DNA of 64,000 nucleotides from an uncultured Christensenella sp. (GTDB lineage: Bacteria; Bacillota; Clostridia; Christensenellales; Borkfalkiaceae), in assembly GCA_910586245.1 (NCBI GenBank), contig CAJUFY010000001.1, positions 124,001-188,000 on the forward strand, in the 5' to 3' direction. Numbering within the stretch: position 1 is the stretch's first letter; every line of letters begins with the position of its first letter. A program made the position numbers and the translations under genes. Of this stretch, positions 42,484-51,017 are shown piece after piece. Under the pieces are notes generated by a model that had not been told where the DNA came from, made no database searches, and saw only the letters and a list, made by a program, of their open reading frames with translations.

Positions 42484-43500
42484 TTAATTTTCTTTGGCTT
42501 TTTCCGTTTTCTCTTTGCCGATATAACGCTTCTTTTTCGATTTGAACCGATCGAAGCAAGCCTTTACGGGCACGTGAAGCGCGGGTCCGAACACGAGAGA
42601 AGAATACGCGCTTACGCCTGCGGGAATCACGAGCGCAACGGGAAGCAACCAGCCGCCGAGCGGCGCGCCCGCTACGGCAAGACCTACGCCGAGCAGTACG
42701 GCTGCGATCGCAAACGCGCCCGCAATGCCGAGCACGGCTTTCTTTGCCGTTTTGTTCGATTCGTACACGGCTTCTTCCGCCGAATAGGAAGCAAAGGAAA
42801 TCTCTTTGAAATTCTCGCGCATTTTGATGCACTGCACGAGCCAGAGCAACAGCGAGAGGAACGCCGCGACGCCGCCAATCACCATCGGCGCAAAATACGC
42901 GACGGGAATGCGCGCGATCGCGAACAGTGCAAGCGTTGCAACGACGTCGTGCACGCACACGGTCAAACCGGTGAGCGCGCTCCCCACGCCGAAGCGGATC
43001 GCAACGTAAATCAACACCGCAACGATTGCCGTAGCAATCCCGACCGCCGCGCGCCATTCGGGTTCGGCGAACGATTCGCCCGTAGCAGTATGCACGCTGA
43101 CGGAAATCTGCGCCGTCGCGGGCATTTGCGTTTTGATTGCGGAAATCACGTTTTCTTTCGCGGTGTTCAGCGCGTCGTCGTTGGCGCTGCCGTCAAAACT
43201 GAACACGTATTTGCCGTTGCCCGTTTTGCTGCCAGTCGAAGGGTTGATCTCGTCGATATCGTGGAATTCCGCCACAGTAAGATTCCGCGCGGCAAATTCG
43301 TCCTCGCAAATCTTCTTTAAATCGGAACGCTTGTCTTCGATTTCTACGACGACGTCGTATTCGACTTCGAAGGTTTTTTCCTTAGGAAGTTCGGGTGCGT
43401 AGTTGAAGCCGAGGAGTGCGCACAGCACGATGCCCGCAATGAGAATCACCGCGGAAACCGCGATCCATACGGGAAGAAGTTTGGTCACACGCTTAGTCAT
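42484..43500 (-). CDS. secF: Protein translocase subunit SecF
   Basis: 338-residue partner of SecD in proton-driven late steps of Sec export. One N-terminal membrane segment (10-32), a soluble P4-like domain (35-125), then a cluster of hydrophobic segments from about 130 to 310, with AVGIATAIVAVLIYVAIRFG near 131 and a VCVHDVVATLALFAI segment matching the conserved TM4 region. A basic KSKKKRYIGKEKTEKAKE tail follows. Sequence is divergent from model SecF, but order and topology leave little doubt. Overlaps secD by 8 bases. Confidence 0.85.
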   Translation of the reverse strand: MTKRVTKLLPVWIAVSAVILIAGIVLCALLGFNYAPELPKEKTFEVEYDVVVEIEDKRSDLKKICEDEFAARNLTVAEFHDIDEINPSTGSKTGNGKYVFSFDGSANDDALNTAKENVISAIKTQMPATAQISVSVHTATGESFAEPEWRAAVGIATAIVAVLIYVAIRFGVGSALTGLTVCVHDVVATLALFAIARIPVAYFAPMVIGGVAAFLSLLLWLVQCIKMRENFKEISFASYSAEEAVYESNKTAKKAVLGIAGAFAIAAVLLGVGLAVAGAPLGGWLLPVALVIPAGVSAYSSLVFGPALHVPVKACFDRFKSKKKRYIGKEKTEKAKEN

Positions 43501-44992
43501 CTTCTTCCACCTCCTCTCTTTTGAAGTTGCAGAATTTACCTTTGTTTTTGGTGAACGCCATCATGATCGCCCACATAAAGCGGTTGAGCCCGATCGTGCA
43601 CAAACAGGAGAACACCGTTCCCAGCCCCAGCACGAACGCAAACAGGCTCAGGTTGGTAAGCCCGATTCCGTAAACGATGAACGAGAGCGCCGCAAGCACG
43701 ATATGCAGATCGATGAGCGGAAGCATACTGCGTTTATACCCCGATTTTACGGAAGAAGTCATCGTTTTTCCGAGCGCGTACTCCTTCTTTGCATTCTCGA
43801 AGCAATACGCGTTGCTTGCGCCGAGCAGAAGGGATACGAGCGCGACCGCAAGGAAGGTTTCCACGCTGATATACAGGAACGGAATGCTCCATACGCACAG
43901 AATCATTGCGATCAGGAAAATCAGATAGGTGTAGATATGCGCGAAAGCCAGCGCGCGATATCTGATCAGGAAGAATACCGCCATACCGACGAAGCAAACG
44001 CCGAACGCGATATACAGATAAGTCAACGCGTTATTGCCGTAGAGCGCCTCGTGCTGATAACCGTCCGCCAAAGTGAGCGTAAGCAGGTCTTCCGCCTGCG
44101 CGTCGTGCAACACGGAATTCATTACGGTCGCGCACACCTTCGCCGATTCCGCCGTATACGAACCGCTCAGATACAAGCTGCTCTGATCGATCGCTTCGGT
44201 GACTTTGAACGGAATTACCGCGTTCTCGCCCACCATGAAATACATCGTGTTTGCGGTCGCCGTTTCGGAAGCGATGATCTTTCTGCCTTCCGACGTAAAA
44301 TCGAGCACGACATAAGCGGTACCGTCCGCCGCCGTACGCGAAGAAACTTTTTTCAGATAATCGGTAATCGGCTTGTCCGCACGCGCGGGAAGAATGGTCT
44401 TCGCCGATTCGGGCTTATCCGCTTCGCCGTAGCGAACGGTCACTTTGCCCGTAAAAGAATTTGCCGTAAACGCATACAGTTCGCTGTCCATCACGTCTTT
44501 TGCGAGGAACACGCGCACGGTGTACCCGTCGGCAACTTTCATCTGCACGCCGTCCTTGCGCAAAAGCGAATAACGGTCTTTTAACAGACTGCTCGTCTTT
44601 TCAAAGGAAGCTTTGAACGATTCGGAAGGCGCGTTGCCTCCGTCGCAAACTTTTTCTTTGTCGAAATAAAGCGTCTTCGTCGCGTCGGCAACGTATTTTT
44701 CCGCGTATTCCGCTTTATCGTCCTCGTCGGCAATTCCGCCGAGATTGCTCTCGTATTCTTTTGCGGAAATGACGCCTTCGGGATAATATACCACGCTGTA
44801 GCCGCCGCCCAGATATCCTTCCGCGCCGTACGAACCGCCGAGCTCGGCGTCCTTTGCCGTCATGCGCAAAATGGAATTAAAGGCGTACATTCCGTTCTCG
44901 CCGTAAGAGAACGAAACCGTACACACAAAGCATAAAGCGGCGATGAAAAGCGTAAACAGCGTAATGCAGATCGCCGATTTTATCTTGCCCAT
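43493..44992 (-). CDS. secD: Protein translocase subunit SecD
   Basis: 499 residues from MGKIKSAICITLFTLFIAAL, the ATG preceded by AGGAGG; two in-frame ATGs upstream lack a ribosome site. One N-terminal membrane helix, a large extracytoplasmic region (30-335) corresponding to P1 (ending with the DQSSLYLSGSYTAESA block), then five membrane segments to about 490. The usual DGGS-like first motif is replaced by LGGSYGAEGYLGGG near 55. Diverged sequence, firm context. Confidence 0.85.
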   Translation of the reverse strand: MGKIKSAICITLFTLFIAALCFVCTVSFSYGENGMYAFNSILRMTAKDAELGGSYGAEGYLGGGYSVVYYPEGVISAKEYESNLGGIADEDDKAEYAEKYVADATKTLYFDKEKVCDGGNAPSESFKASFEKTSSLLKDRYSLLRKDGVQMKVADGYTVRVFLAKDVMDSELYAFTANSFTGKVTVRYGEADKPESAKTILPARADKPITDYLKKVSSRTAADGTAYVVLDFTSEGRKIIASETATANTMYFMVGENAVIPFKVTEAIDQSSLYLSGSYTAESAKVCATVMNSVLHDAQAEDLLTLTLADGYQHEALYGNNALTYLYIAFGVCFVGMAVFFLIRYRALAFAHIYTYLIFLIAMILCVWSIPFLYISVETFLAVALVSLLLGASNAYCFENAKKEYALGKTMTSSVKSGYKRSMLPLIDLHIVLAALSFIVYGIGLTNLSLFAFVLGLGTVFSCLCTIGLNRFMWAIMMAFTKNKGKFCNFKREEVEEDD

Positions 44993-45062
44993 TGCTTCCT
45001 CCTGTATCTTCATCGGGGAAATTCCGAAAGAAAATTTCAATTAGAAATTTTTCACTCTAATC

Positions 45063-45091
45063 ATTATATATAAATTGCGCGCGTCCGTCAA
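45063..45091 (-). promoter_or_regulatory. Promoter of secDF
   Basis: TTGACG (complement of 45086-45091), 17 bases, TATAAT (complement of 45063-45068); leader of about 65 bases. It separates secDF from the upstream scfAB pair. Confidence 0.75.
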
Positions 45092-45122
45092 GCCGAAACG
45101 CGCAAAATTTATGAATTTTCGT

Positions 45123-46430
45123 TTAATTTTCGCGCGATTTGCGCGCAGCCAAAACATGCATTGCGCACTCGATTCTCTTTTTCATCATCGCGCACGTCAT
45201 TTCGTACGGCACGTTGATATCGCCGTTATAATGGTAGTTGTTCGCGTTGCAGCCGCCCGAACAGATAAACTTGGCAAAACAGTCCCCGCACTTTTCGCGC
45301 GTGAACAGACAGCTTTCGGCAAACTGCTTGCGCAACGCGCCGTCGAGAGAACCTTCCTTCACGTTGCCCATGCGCCATTTGGGATCGCCCGCAAACTGGT
45401 GGCAGGGATACAGATCGCCGTTGGGCACGACCGAAAAATACTCGTTGCCCGCGCCGCAGGCGGAAACGCGCTTCTGCAAACAGGGTCCGCCTTCCAGATC
45501 GACGTTGAAATGGAAGAAATTGAATCCCTTCCCCTCCGCTTCGCGCCGGATATACGCGTCGCAGAGCGTTTCGTATTCCTTTTCGATCGCGGGAAGGTGT
45601 TCCTCTTTGATCTGCAATTCGGGAATGTCGGTCACCACGGGTTCGAGCGACAGGGAATCGAATCCCTCGTCGGCGAGGAAGAGCACGTCCTTCGAAAAAT
45701 CGAGATTTTTTGCCGTGAACGTACCGCGCACGTAATAGTGCTTGTCGCCGCGCAGACGCACGAACTTTTTGATCTTTTCGATCACCGCGTCGAAGCTGCC
45801 CTTTCCGCTCACCGTTTTACGCACTTCGTCGTGAATTTCTTTTCGCCCGTCCAGCGAGAGAACGACGTTCTCCATCTCTTGGTTGAAAAATTCGATGATT
45901 TCGTCGTTGAGCAGCAAACCGTTGGTCGTCGTCGTAAACAAAAAGCGTTTGCCGCGCTTTGCGGCTTCCTCTTTGGCGTAGGAAACCGTGCGCTTTACGA
46001 CGTCGAAATTCATGAGCGGTTCACCGCCGAAGAAATCGACTTCAAGTACTTTGCGGCTGCCGCTCTGTGCGATCAGAAAATCGATCGCCGCCTTTGCGAC
46101 TTCGAAGGGCATCGTCTCGCGAACGGAATGGTACGCCCCTTCGTCCGCAAAGCAATATTTGCAGCGCAGGTTGCAATCGTGGCTCACGTGCAGGCAGAGC
46201 GCCTTTGCCTCATGGCTCTTCATCGGGAAGGTCTTCGGCTCTTCCGCGTACAGAAGCCCTTCGCGCTTCAAGCCTTCGACGTCCGCGAGCGTTTCTTTCA
46301 GTTCCGCGTCGGTCAGTTCCGTTGCTTCGCCCGAAAGATACTTCGCCGTCTTTTCGTCGCAGGCGTGCAGAGAGCCGCTGCCCGTATCGTAGATGTAATG
46401 TTGATCGTGATATGTAAATACGTGAATCAT
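45123..46430 (-). CDS. scfB: SCIFF radical SAM maturase
   Basis: 435-residue radical SAM-SPASM enzyme that forms thioether bridges in the SCIFF peptide. The first 85 residues form a leader-recognition region (winged-helix/RRE-like, IHVFTYHDQHYIYDT). SAM cluster motif CNLRCKYC near 86-93; GGEP near 130. The SPASM domain has auxiliary cluster cysteines in CGAGNEYFSVVPNGDLYPCH and FTREKCGDCFAKFICSGGCN. The ATG at 46430 follows GAGGAA; a TTG extension is rejected. It lies 70 bases after the precursor gene scfA, the arrangement conserved in Clostridia. Confidence 0.95.
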   Translation of the reverse strand: MIHVFTYHDQHYIYDTGSGSLHACDEKTAKYLSGEATELTDAELKETLADVEGLKREGLLYAEEPKTFPMKSHEAKALCLHVSHDCNLRCKYCFADEGAYHSVRETMPFEVAKAAIDFLIAQSGSRKVLEVDFFGGEPLMNFDVVKRTVSYAKEEAAKRGKRFLFTTTTNGLLLNDEIIEFFNQEMENVVLSLDGRKEIHDEVRKTVSGKGSFDAVIEKIKKFVRLRGDKHYYVRGTFTAKNLDFSKDVLFLADEGFDSLSLEPVVTDIPELQIKEEHLPAIEKEYETLCDAYIRREAEGKGFNFFHFNVDLEGGPCLQKRVSACGAGNEYFSVVPNGDLYPCHQFAGDPKWRMGNVKEGSLDGALRKQFAESCLFTREKCGDCFAKFICSGGCNANNYHYNGDINVPYEMTCAMMKKRIECAMHVLAARKSREN

Positions 46431-46454
46431 ACGTGGTTCCTCATGTACGGAGAA

Positions 46455-46482
46455 AAGGAGCAACGATTGCTCGCCGCTCCTT
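46455..46482 (-). promoter_or_regulatory. Hairpin between scfA and scfB
   Basis: AAGGAGC and GCTCCTT pair (7 bp); an inner GAGCAA/TTGCTC stem is an alternative fold. Four Ts follow on the minus strand. It could act as a partial terminator or mRNA stabiliser that keeps precursor levels above enzyme levels. Confidence 0.5.
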
Positions 46483-46500
46483 CAAAAGTTTTCGGTGAAA

Positions 46501-46653
46501 TTACTTTCTCTCGATTTTTTCTTCTCTGGTTACGCGCTCGCAGGACTGGTTTCCGACCGTGCAGCTCGTTTTGCAAGCCGACTGGCAGGTGCTTCTGCAT
46601 TCTCCGCAACCGGTCACTTTCTTTTCCTGAGGTTTTGCAATCGTCTGAATCAT
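46501..46653 (-). CDS. scfA: SCIFF ribosomal peptide precursor (six cysteines in forty-five)
   Basis: 50-residue RiPP precursor. After the leader MIQTIAKPQEKKVT come six cysteines at residues 16, 19, 23, 27, 31 and 38 in a Gly/Ser/Thr-containing stretch, then a charged tail ending KIERK. This is the SCIFF family: ScfB links cysteines to nearby Thr/Ser alpha carbons. The biological role is unknown although the gene is almost universal in Clostridia. GGGAGA precedes the ATG, and a dedicated promoter lies 25 bases further upstream. The unmodified product is small and basic. Confidence 0.95.
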   Translation of the reverse strand: MIQTIAKPQEKKVTGCGECRSTCQSACKTSCTVGNQSCERVTREEKIERK

Positions 46654-46678
46654 TGCTTTTTCTCCCGTTTTTTCTTAT

Positions 46679-46707
46679 ATTATAATCAATGGCGCGCCGT
46701 TTGGCAA
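46679..46707 (-). promoter_or_regulatory. Promoter of scfA-scfB
   Basis: TTGCCA (complement of 46702-46707), 17 bases, TATAAT (complement of 46679-46684). It lies just past the stop of the membrane gene, so the peptide pair can be expressed independently of yajC. Confidence 0.8.
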
Positions 46708-46715
46708 GCGATTTT

Positions 46716-47096
46716 TCAATTTTTCCGCAATTTTGCGCCCAACAACGCCCCCGCGCCGCCAAGAAGCGCGCACACGAACAGTTCGAGCGGGAAAAACCAA
46801 GTCACGTGAAAACCGCCGCCGATCGCCGCGAACAGCAACATCGTGAGCACGACGGAAAAAATTCCCGCCGCAAGCCCTTTGAAGAGCGCGCGCTCCCGTT
46901 TGATAAAGAGCAGAGAAAACGCAAACACGCCCAGACATTTGACCGTCCAGTTACAGACGCGGATCACCCACTCCGCAGGCGCCGCCGCTTTTACGATCAC
47001 CGCCACGATTGCAAGAGCGAACATGCTGAACGCCGTTGCGGAAAGCGCCGTCTTTCCCGTTTCCCACGCCGCGCTGCGCAAAAAGGATTTTTCCAT
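46716..47096 (-). CDS. TIGR04086-like small membrane protein
   Basis: 126 residues with four hydrophobic segments (about 18-38, 49-64, 72-93, 98-120) and short basic ends. Proteins of this size and topology regularly lie between yajC and scfA in Clostridia (TIGR04086 family); the function is unknown, though proximity suggests a link to SCIFF export or the Sec machinery. The GGAGG ribosome site 9 bases before the ATG lies inside the 3' arm of a 10-bp hairpin. Confidence 0.75.
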   Translation of the reverse strand: MEKSFLRSAAWETGKTALSATAFSMFALAIVAVIVKAAAPAEWVIRVCNWTVKCLGVFAFSLLFIKRERALFKGLAAGIFSVVLTMLLFAAIGGGFHVTWFFPLELFVCALLGGAGALLGAKLRKN

Positions 47097-47102
47097 AATA
47101 CA

Positions 47103-47142
47103 AAACCTCCGCTACCCATTTGTATAAGGTATGCGGAGGTTT
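47103..47142 (-). promoter_or_regulatory. Hairpin masking the ribosome site of the membrane gene
   Basis: AAACCTCCGC (47103-47112) and GCGGAGGTTT (47133-47142) form a perfect 10-bp stem with a 20-base loop. On the minus strand the 3' arm is the GGAGG ribosome site of the 47096 gene and is followed by TTTTG, so the structure could both terminate yajC transcripts and block translation initiation. Confidence 0.65.
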
Positions 47143-47159
47143 GTCTGTTTATGAAAACT

Positions 47160-47660
47160 TTACTTTTCTTCCGTTTCGTTTGCGGGCGTTTCTTCCGCAG
47201 TTTCTTCGGCGGGAGCAACGGGCTCTTCGGCAGCAGGCGCGTCTTCCGCATCGTTTTGCGGCGCGTTCTTCTGCGCGGCTTTTTCCGCCTTTTCCGCTTT
47301 GCGGCGCGCTTCGGCTTCTTCGCGCGCAATCTGCGTAGGGCCTTTCGCGTCCGTCTGCGCGATCAGTTCTTTATCCATCTTCACGTAGGATTTGCCCGAC
47401 TGTTCGCTGCCCGTTTCGATGATTACGGTGTTGTCGTCGCAGACTTCGACCACGATCCCGCAAATGCCGCCGGCGGTCTTTACCTTATTGCCGGGAGCGA
47501 TCGCCTCCAACTGCTCCACGTATTCCTTCCGGCTCGCCTTGTTTCTTCTGCCCGAAAAGAACATCCACGCCACGAGCGCGACCAAAATCACGCCCACAAG
47601 CACGTACATAATCCAGTTATTCGTATTCTTGGTTTCGTCAGCCAACAAATTCCAAATCAT
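47160..47660 (-). CDS. yajC: Preprotein translocase accessory subunit YajC
   Basis: 166 residues; one membrane helix (about 17-35, IMYVLVGVILVALVAWMFF) followed by the conserved LEAIAPGNKVKTAGGICGIVVEV domain. The C-terminal 60 residues are an Ala/Glu/Pro-rich acidic tail of low complexity, longer than in typical YajC. Binds SecDF. GAGGAG ribosome site and own promoter. Its position between tgt and the scf genes is standard. Confidence 0.93.
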   Translation of the reverse strand: MIWNLLADETKNTNNWIMYVLVGVILVALVAWMFFSGRRNKASRKEYVEQLEAIAPGNKVKTAGGICGIVVEVCDDNTVIIETGSEQSGKSYVKMDKELIAQTDAKGPTQIAREEAEARRKAEKAEKAAQKNAPQNDAEDAPAAEEPVAPAEETAEETPANETEEK

Positions 47661-47681
47661 AATAAACTCCTCTTCTTTTTC

Positions 47682-47710
47682 ATAATACCTTTTTTAACAA
47701 AATTTGGCAA
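47682..47710 (-). promoter_or_regulatory. Promoter of yajC
   Basis: TTGCCA (complement of 47705-47710), 17 bases, TATTAT (complement of 47682-47687); leader of about 15 bases. Confidence 0.72.
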
Positions 47711-47762
47711 GCGTTTTAAAGGTATTTTTTCCCTTTCACGCATTTTTCATGCATCGGCGCGT

Positions 47763-48896
47763 TTATTTTCCGTTTGCGCCCGATTCCTGTTTCGCGTAAA
47801 AATCCTTTGCAAACTCTTTTACGTAACCGCCGAGAATGCTTTCGCGCAGCTCCTTCATGAGTTTGTGCAGATAGGCGACGTTGTGCAAAGAAAGCAACGT
47901 TGCGCCCGTCATCTCCCCCGCGTTCACCATGTGGCGGAGATACGCTTTGGTATAATGCTTGCAGCAGTAACAGTCGCAATCGGGATCGAGCGGCGTAAAA
48001 TCTTCTTTATAAGCGCCGTTGCGCACCACGACCTTCCCGCGCGAAGTGAGCGCCGTGCCGTTGCGGGCGACGCGGGTTGCCAGAACGCAGTCGAACATAT
48101 CCACGCCGCGCAGAACGCCCTCGACGAGGCAGTCGGGCGAGCCGACGCCCATCAGATAGCGCGGCACGTCCGTCGGTAGCAGCGGCTGCAAGAAATCGAG
48201 CAATTCGTACATTTTCGGCTTCGGTTCGCCCACGGAAAGCCCGCCGATCGCGATGCCGTGTTTGACGAACGGCAGACAGCGTTTTAAACTTTCGGCGCGC
48301 AAATCTTCGTACATATTCCCCTGCACGATCGGGAAGAGCGCCTGCGCGGGATTTTCGTGCGCGCGGTAACAGCGTTCCAGCCACTTCGCAGTGCGCTCCA
48401 TCGCGCGTTCCGCATCCGCATGCGAATATCCGTATTCCGAACACTGATCAAACGCCATCACGATATCCGAGCCCAGATTGTGCTGAATTTCCATCGCAAG
48501 TTCGGGCGTAAAGAAATGTTTGCTCCCGTCGATATGCGAAGAGAACCGCACGCCCTCGTCAGTAATATTGTTGAGCGAAGCAAGCGAAAAGACCTGAAAC
48601 CCGCCGCTGTCCGTCAGAATCGGGCGATTCCAGTTCATAAATTTGTGCAGCCCGCCCGCGCGCGCGATCAGATCGTCGCCGGGGCGCATGTGCAAGTGAT
48701 AGGTGTTGGAAAGAATGATCTGCGAGCCGATTGCTTCGAGGTCTTTGGGCAACATTCCCTTGACCGTCGCCTGCGTGCCCACGGGCATATAGACGGGGGT
48801 CAGAATATCGCCGTGCGGCGTATGAAACACGCCCGCGCGCGCACCCGTTTCGGGATCGGTTTTTTGCAGTTCAAATGAAAAATATTTATTGTTCAT
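47763..48896 (-). CDS. tgt: Queuine tRNA-ribosyltransferase
   Basis: Exchanges guanine 34 for preQ1 in tRNAs with GUN anticodons. 377 residues from MNNKYFSFELQKTDPETGAR. Nucleophile and proton-acceptor motifs: LTDSGGFQVFS near 91, GLSVGEPKPKM, and the zinc site CDCYCC with a downstream His (LSLHN). An in-frame extension upstream overlaps queA and is rejected. No ribosome site is visible before the ATG, unlike most neighbours; coupling to queA translation across 49 bases would be needed, or an unrecognised start. Confidence 0.94.
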   Translation of the reverse strand: MNNKYFSFELQKTDPETGARAGVFHTPHGDILTPVYMPVGTQATVKGMLPKDLEAIGSQIILSNTYHLHMRPGDDLIARAGGLHKFMNWNRPILTDSGGFQVFSLASLNNITDEGVRFSSHIDGSKHFFTPELAMEIQHNLGSDIVMAFDQCSEYGYSHADAERAMERTAKWLERCYRAHENPAQALFPIVQGNMYEDLRAESLKRCLPFVKHGIAIGGLSVGEPKPKMYELLDFLQPLLPTDVPRYLMGVGSPDCLVEGVLRGVDMFDCVLATRVARNGTALTSRGKVVVRNGAYKEDFTPLDPDCDCYCCKHYTKAYLRHMVNAGEMTGATLLSLHNVAYLHKLMKELRESILGGYVKEFAKDFYAKQESGANGK

Positions 48897-48945
48897 AGTT
48901 TGATCAAAATTTGTGTTGCCGCAGCGCAACGCCGTATTTCGACGG

Positions 48946-49974
48946 TTATAAGACGAGCATCGCATCGCCGAACGAAAAGAAGCGATACTTCTCTTTTACC
49001 GCGGTTTCGTAAACGCGTAAAATTTCTTCGCGCGAACAGAGCGCGGAAACCAACATCAAAAGCGTGCTCTCGGGCAAATGAAAATTCGTAATCAGCGCGT
49101 CGACGCACTTAAAACGATACGGCGGATAAATGAATATTTCGGTATTCCCGCTGCAAGCACGCAATCTGCCCGCTTCGTCGGCAACCGTTTCGAGCGTACG
49201 CACCGAAGTCGTGCCCACGGCGATCACCCGCCGCCCCTCGCGTTTGGCGCGATTCACCGTTTCCGCAGCCGCTTCGCTCACCTCGTAATATTCGGAGTGC
49301 ATTTTATGATCGAGGATATTTTCCTCTTTCACGGGGCGGAACGTTCCCAGCCCCACGTGAAGCAGCACTTCGGCAATCTCCACGCCCTTCGCACGCAAAG
49401 CGTCGAGCAGTTCGGGCGTAAAGTGCAGCCCTGCGGTCGGCGCGGCGGCGGAACCGTTCTCTTTACAGTACACCGTCTGGTAACGGGACTGGTCTTTCAG
49501 TTTTTCGTGAATGTAGGGCGGCAGCGGCATGGTGCCCGCGCGGGAGAGAACGTCCTCGAACGCGCCTTCGTAAAAAAAGCGGACGTGCCGTTCGCCCGAT
49601 TCGGTGATTCCCGTCACTTCGAGCGAAAGCTCGCCGTTTACCGTGAGCCGCGTCCCGATCCGGCACTTTTTGCCGGGGCGCACGAGCACCTCCCAGTCGT
49701 CGAGATCGAGCCGTTTCAACAGCAACACTTCCACCTTCCCGCCGTTCGCCGTATGCGCAAACAGACGGGCGGGCAACACTTTGGTGCGGTTGACGACGAG
49801 CACGTCGCCCGCTTTCAGATACTGCGCGATTTCGCGGAAGATCCTGTGTTCGACGGTTTTCGTATCTCTGTGATAAACCAGAAGACGGGAAGCGTCGCGC
49901 GGTTCCGCGGGCGTCTGCGCAATCCGTTCTTCAGGCAGGTCGTAATAAAAATCGCTTGTCTTTAACTCAGTCAT
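48946..49974 (-). CDS. queA: S-adenosylmethionine:tRNA ribosyltransferase-isomerase
   Basis: Second-last step of queuosine synthesis: adds the epoxycyclopentane ring from SAM to preQ1-tRNA. 342 residues; MTELKTSDFYYDLPEERIAQTP, AAPTAGLHFTPELLDALRAKG near 155, VGLGTFRPV near 181, HSEYYEV, and the NFHLPESTLLMLVSALC motif near 291. Overlaps ruvB by 8 bases. With tgt it forms the salvage end of the pathway; preQ1-making genes are not in the window. Confidence 0.96.
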   Translation of the reverse strand: MTELKTSDFYYDLPEERIAQTPAEPRDASRLLVYHRDTKTVEHRIFREIAQYLKAGDVLVVNRTKVLPARLFAHTANGGKVEVLLLKRLDLDDWEVLVRPGKKCRIGTRLTVNGELSLEVTGITESGERHVRFFYEGAFEDVLSRAGTMPLPPYIHEKLKDQSRYQTVYCKENGSAAAPTAGLHFTPELLDALRAKGVEIAEVLLHVGLGTFRPVKEENILDHKMHSEYYEVSEAAAETVNRAKREGRRVIAVGTTSVRTLETVADEAGRLRACSGNTEIFIYPPYRFKCVDALITNFHLPESTLLMLVSALCSREEILRVYETAVKEKYRFFSFGDAMLVL

Positions 49975-51016
49975 CGTCGAATACCGAAATCTGTTTCCGC
50001 GCGCTTTCGGGCACGGGCATATTCATATGTTCGTAAGCCGCTTTCAGGCACACTCTGCCGCGCGGAGTCCGCGCGATAAAACCGAGTTGCATCAGATACG
50101 GTTCGTACACGTCTTCGATCGTGTTCACGTCCTCGTTGATGGTCGCGGCGAGCGTTTCCAGCCCCGCGGGACCGCCGTGAAATTTTTCGATCAGCGCGCG
50201 CAGCATGTTGCGGTCTGTTTCATCCAGCCCCAGTTCGTCGATTTCCATTTTCGAAAGCGCGCGCGAAGCGTCCTCCCGCGAAATCACGCGGTTGCCCGCC
50301 ACGTGCGAAAAATCGCGCACGCGCTTTAAAAGACGGTTTGCGATCCGCGGCGTACCGCGGGAACGGCGCGCGATCTCATAGCTCCCTTCCTCGTCCGCGG
50401 CAATGCCGAGCGTATGCGCGGAACGCTTTACGATCTTTTGCAGTTCGAAAGGCGTGTACATTTCCAACCGACACAGAATGCCGAAACGGTCGCGCAGCGG
50501 CGAAGAAAGCAGCCCCACGCGGGTCGTAGCGCCGATGAGGGTAAACCGTTTGAGCGAAAAACGGATATTGCGCGCGGAAGGTCCCTTGCCCACGATGATG
50601 TCGAGCGCGTAATCTTCCATCGCCGAATAGAGAATTTCTTCCACGGCGCGGCTCAGGCGGTGAATCTCGTCGATGAAGAGAACGTCCCCTTCGTTCAGAT
50701 TCGTTAAAATCGCGGCAAGATCGCCCGAACGTTCGATCGCGGGTCCGCTCGTCATTTTGATCTGCGTGCCCATCGTGTTCGCAATGATGTGCGCGAGCGT
50801 CGTTTTCCCCAGCCCAGGCGGGCCGTAGAGCAGCACGTGGTCGAGCGCTTCCCCGCGCGATTTCGCCGCCTCGATGTACACGGAAAGATTCTCTTTCACC
50901 TTGTCCTGCCCCACGTACTCGTCCATCGTCTTGGGGCGGAGAATATTCTCTTCGAAATCGTATTCGCTTTTCGTACTCGTGAGGAGCCTGTCCTCGCCGT
51001 ATTCGTCGTCAAACAT
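49967..51016 (-). CDS. ruvB: Holliday junction branch migration ATPase RuvB
   Basis: AAA+ motor that drives branch migration with RuvA. 349 residues: LYGPPGLGKTTLAHIIANTMG near 64-84 (Walker A), FIDEIHRLSRAVEEILYSAMED near 113 (Walker B), GATTRVGLLSSPLRDRFG near 157 (sensor and arginine finger region), and the winged-helix end YLMQLGFIARTPRGR. One-base gap to ruvA. Confidence 0.97.
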   Translation of the reverse strand: MFDDEYGEDRLLTSTKSEYDFEENILRPKTMDEYVGQDKVKENLSVYIEAAKSRGEALDHVLLYGPPGLGKTTLAHIIANTMGTQIKMTSGPAIERSGDLAAILTNLNEGDVLFIDEIHRLSRAVEEILYSAMEDYALDIIVGKGPSARNIRFSLKRFTLIGATTRVGLLSSPLRDRFGILCRLEMYTPFELQKIVKRSAHTLGIAADEEGSYEIARRSRGTPRIANRLLKRVRDFSHVAGNRVISREDASRALSKMEIDELGLDETDRNMLRALIEKFHGGPAGLETLAATINEDVNTIEDVYEPYLMQLGFIARTPRGRVCLKAAYEHMNMPVPESARKQISVFDDD

Positions 51017-51017
51017 A

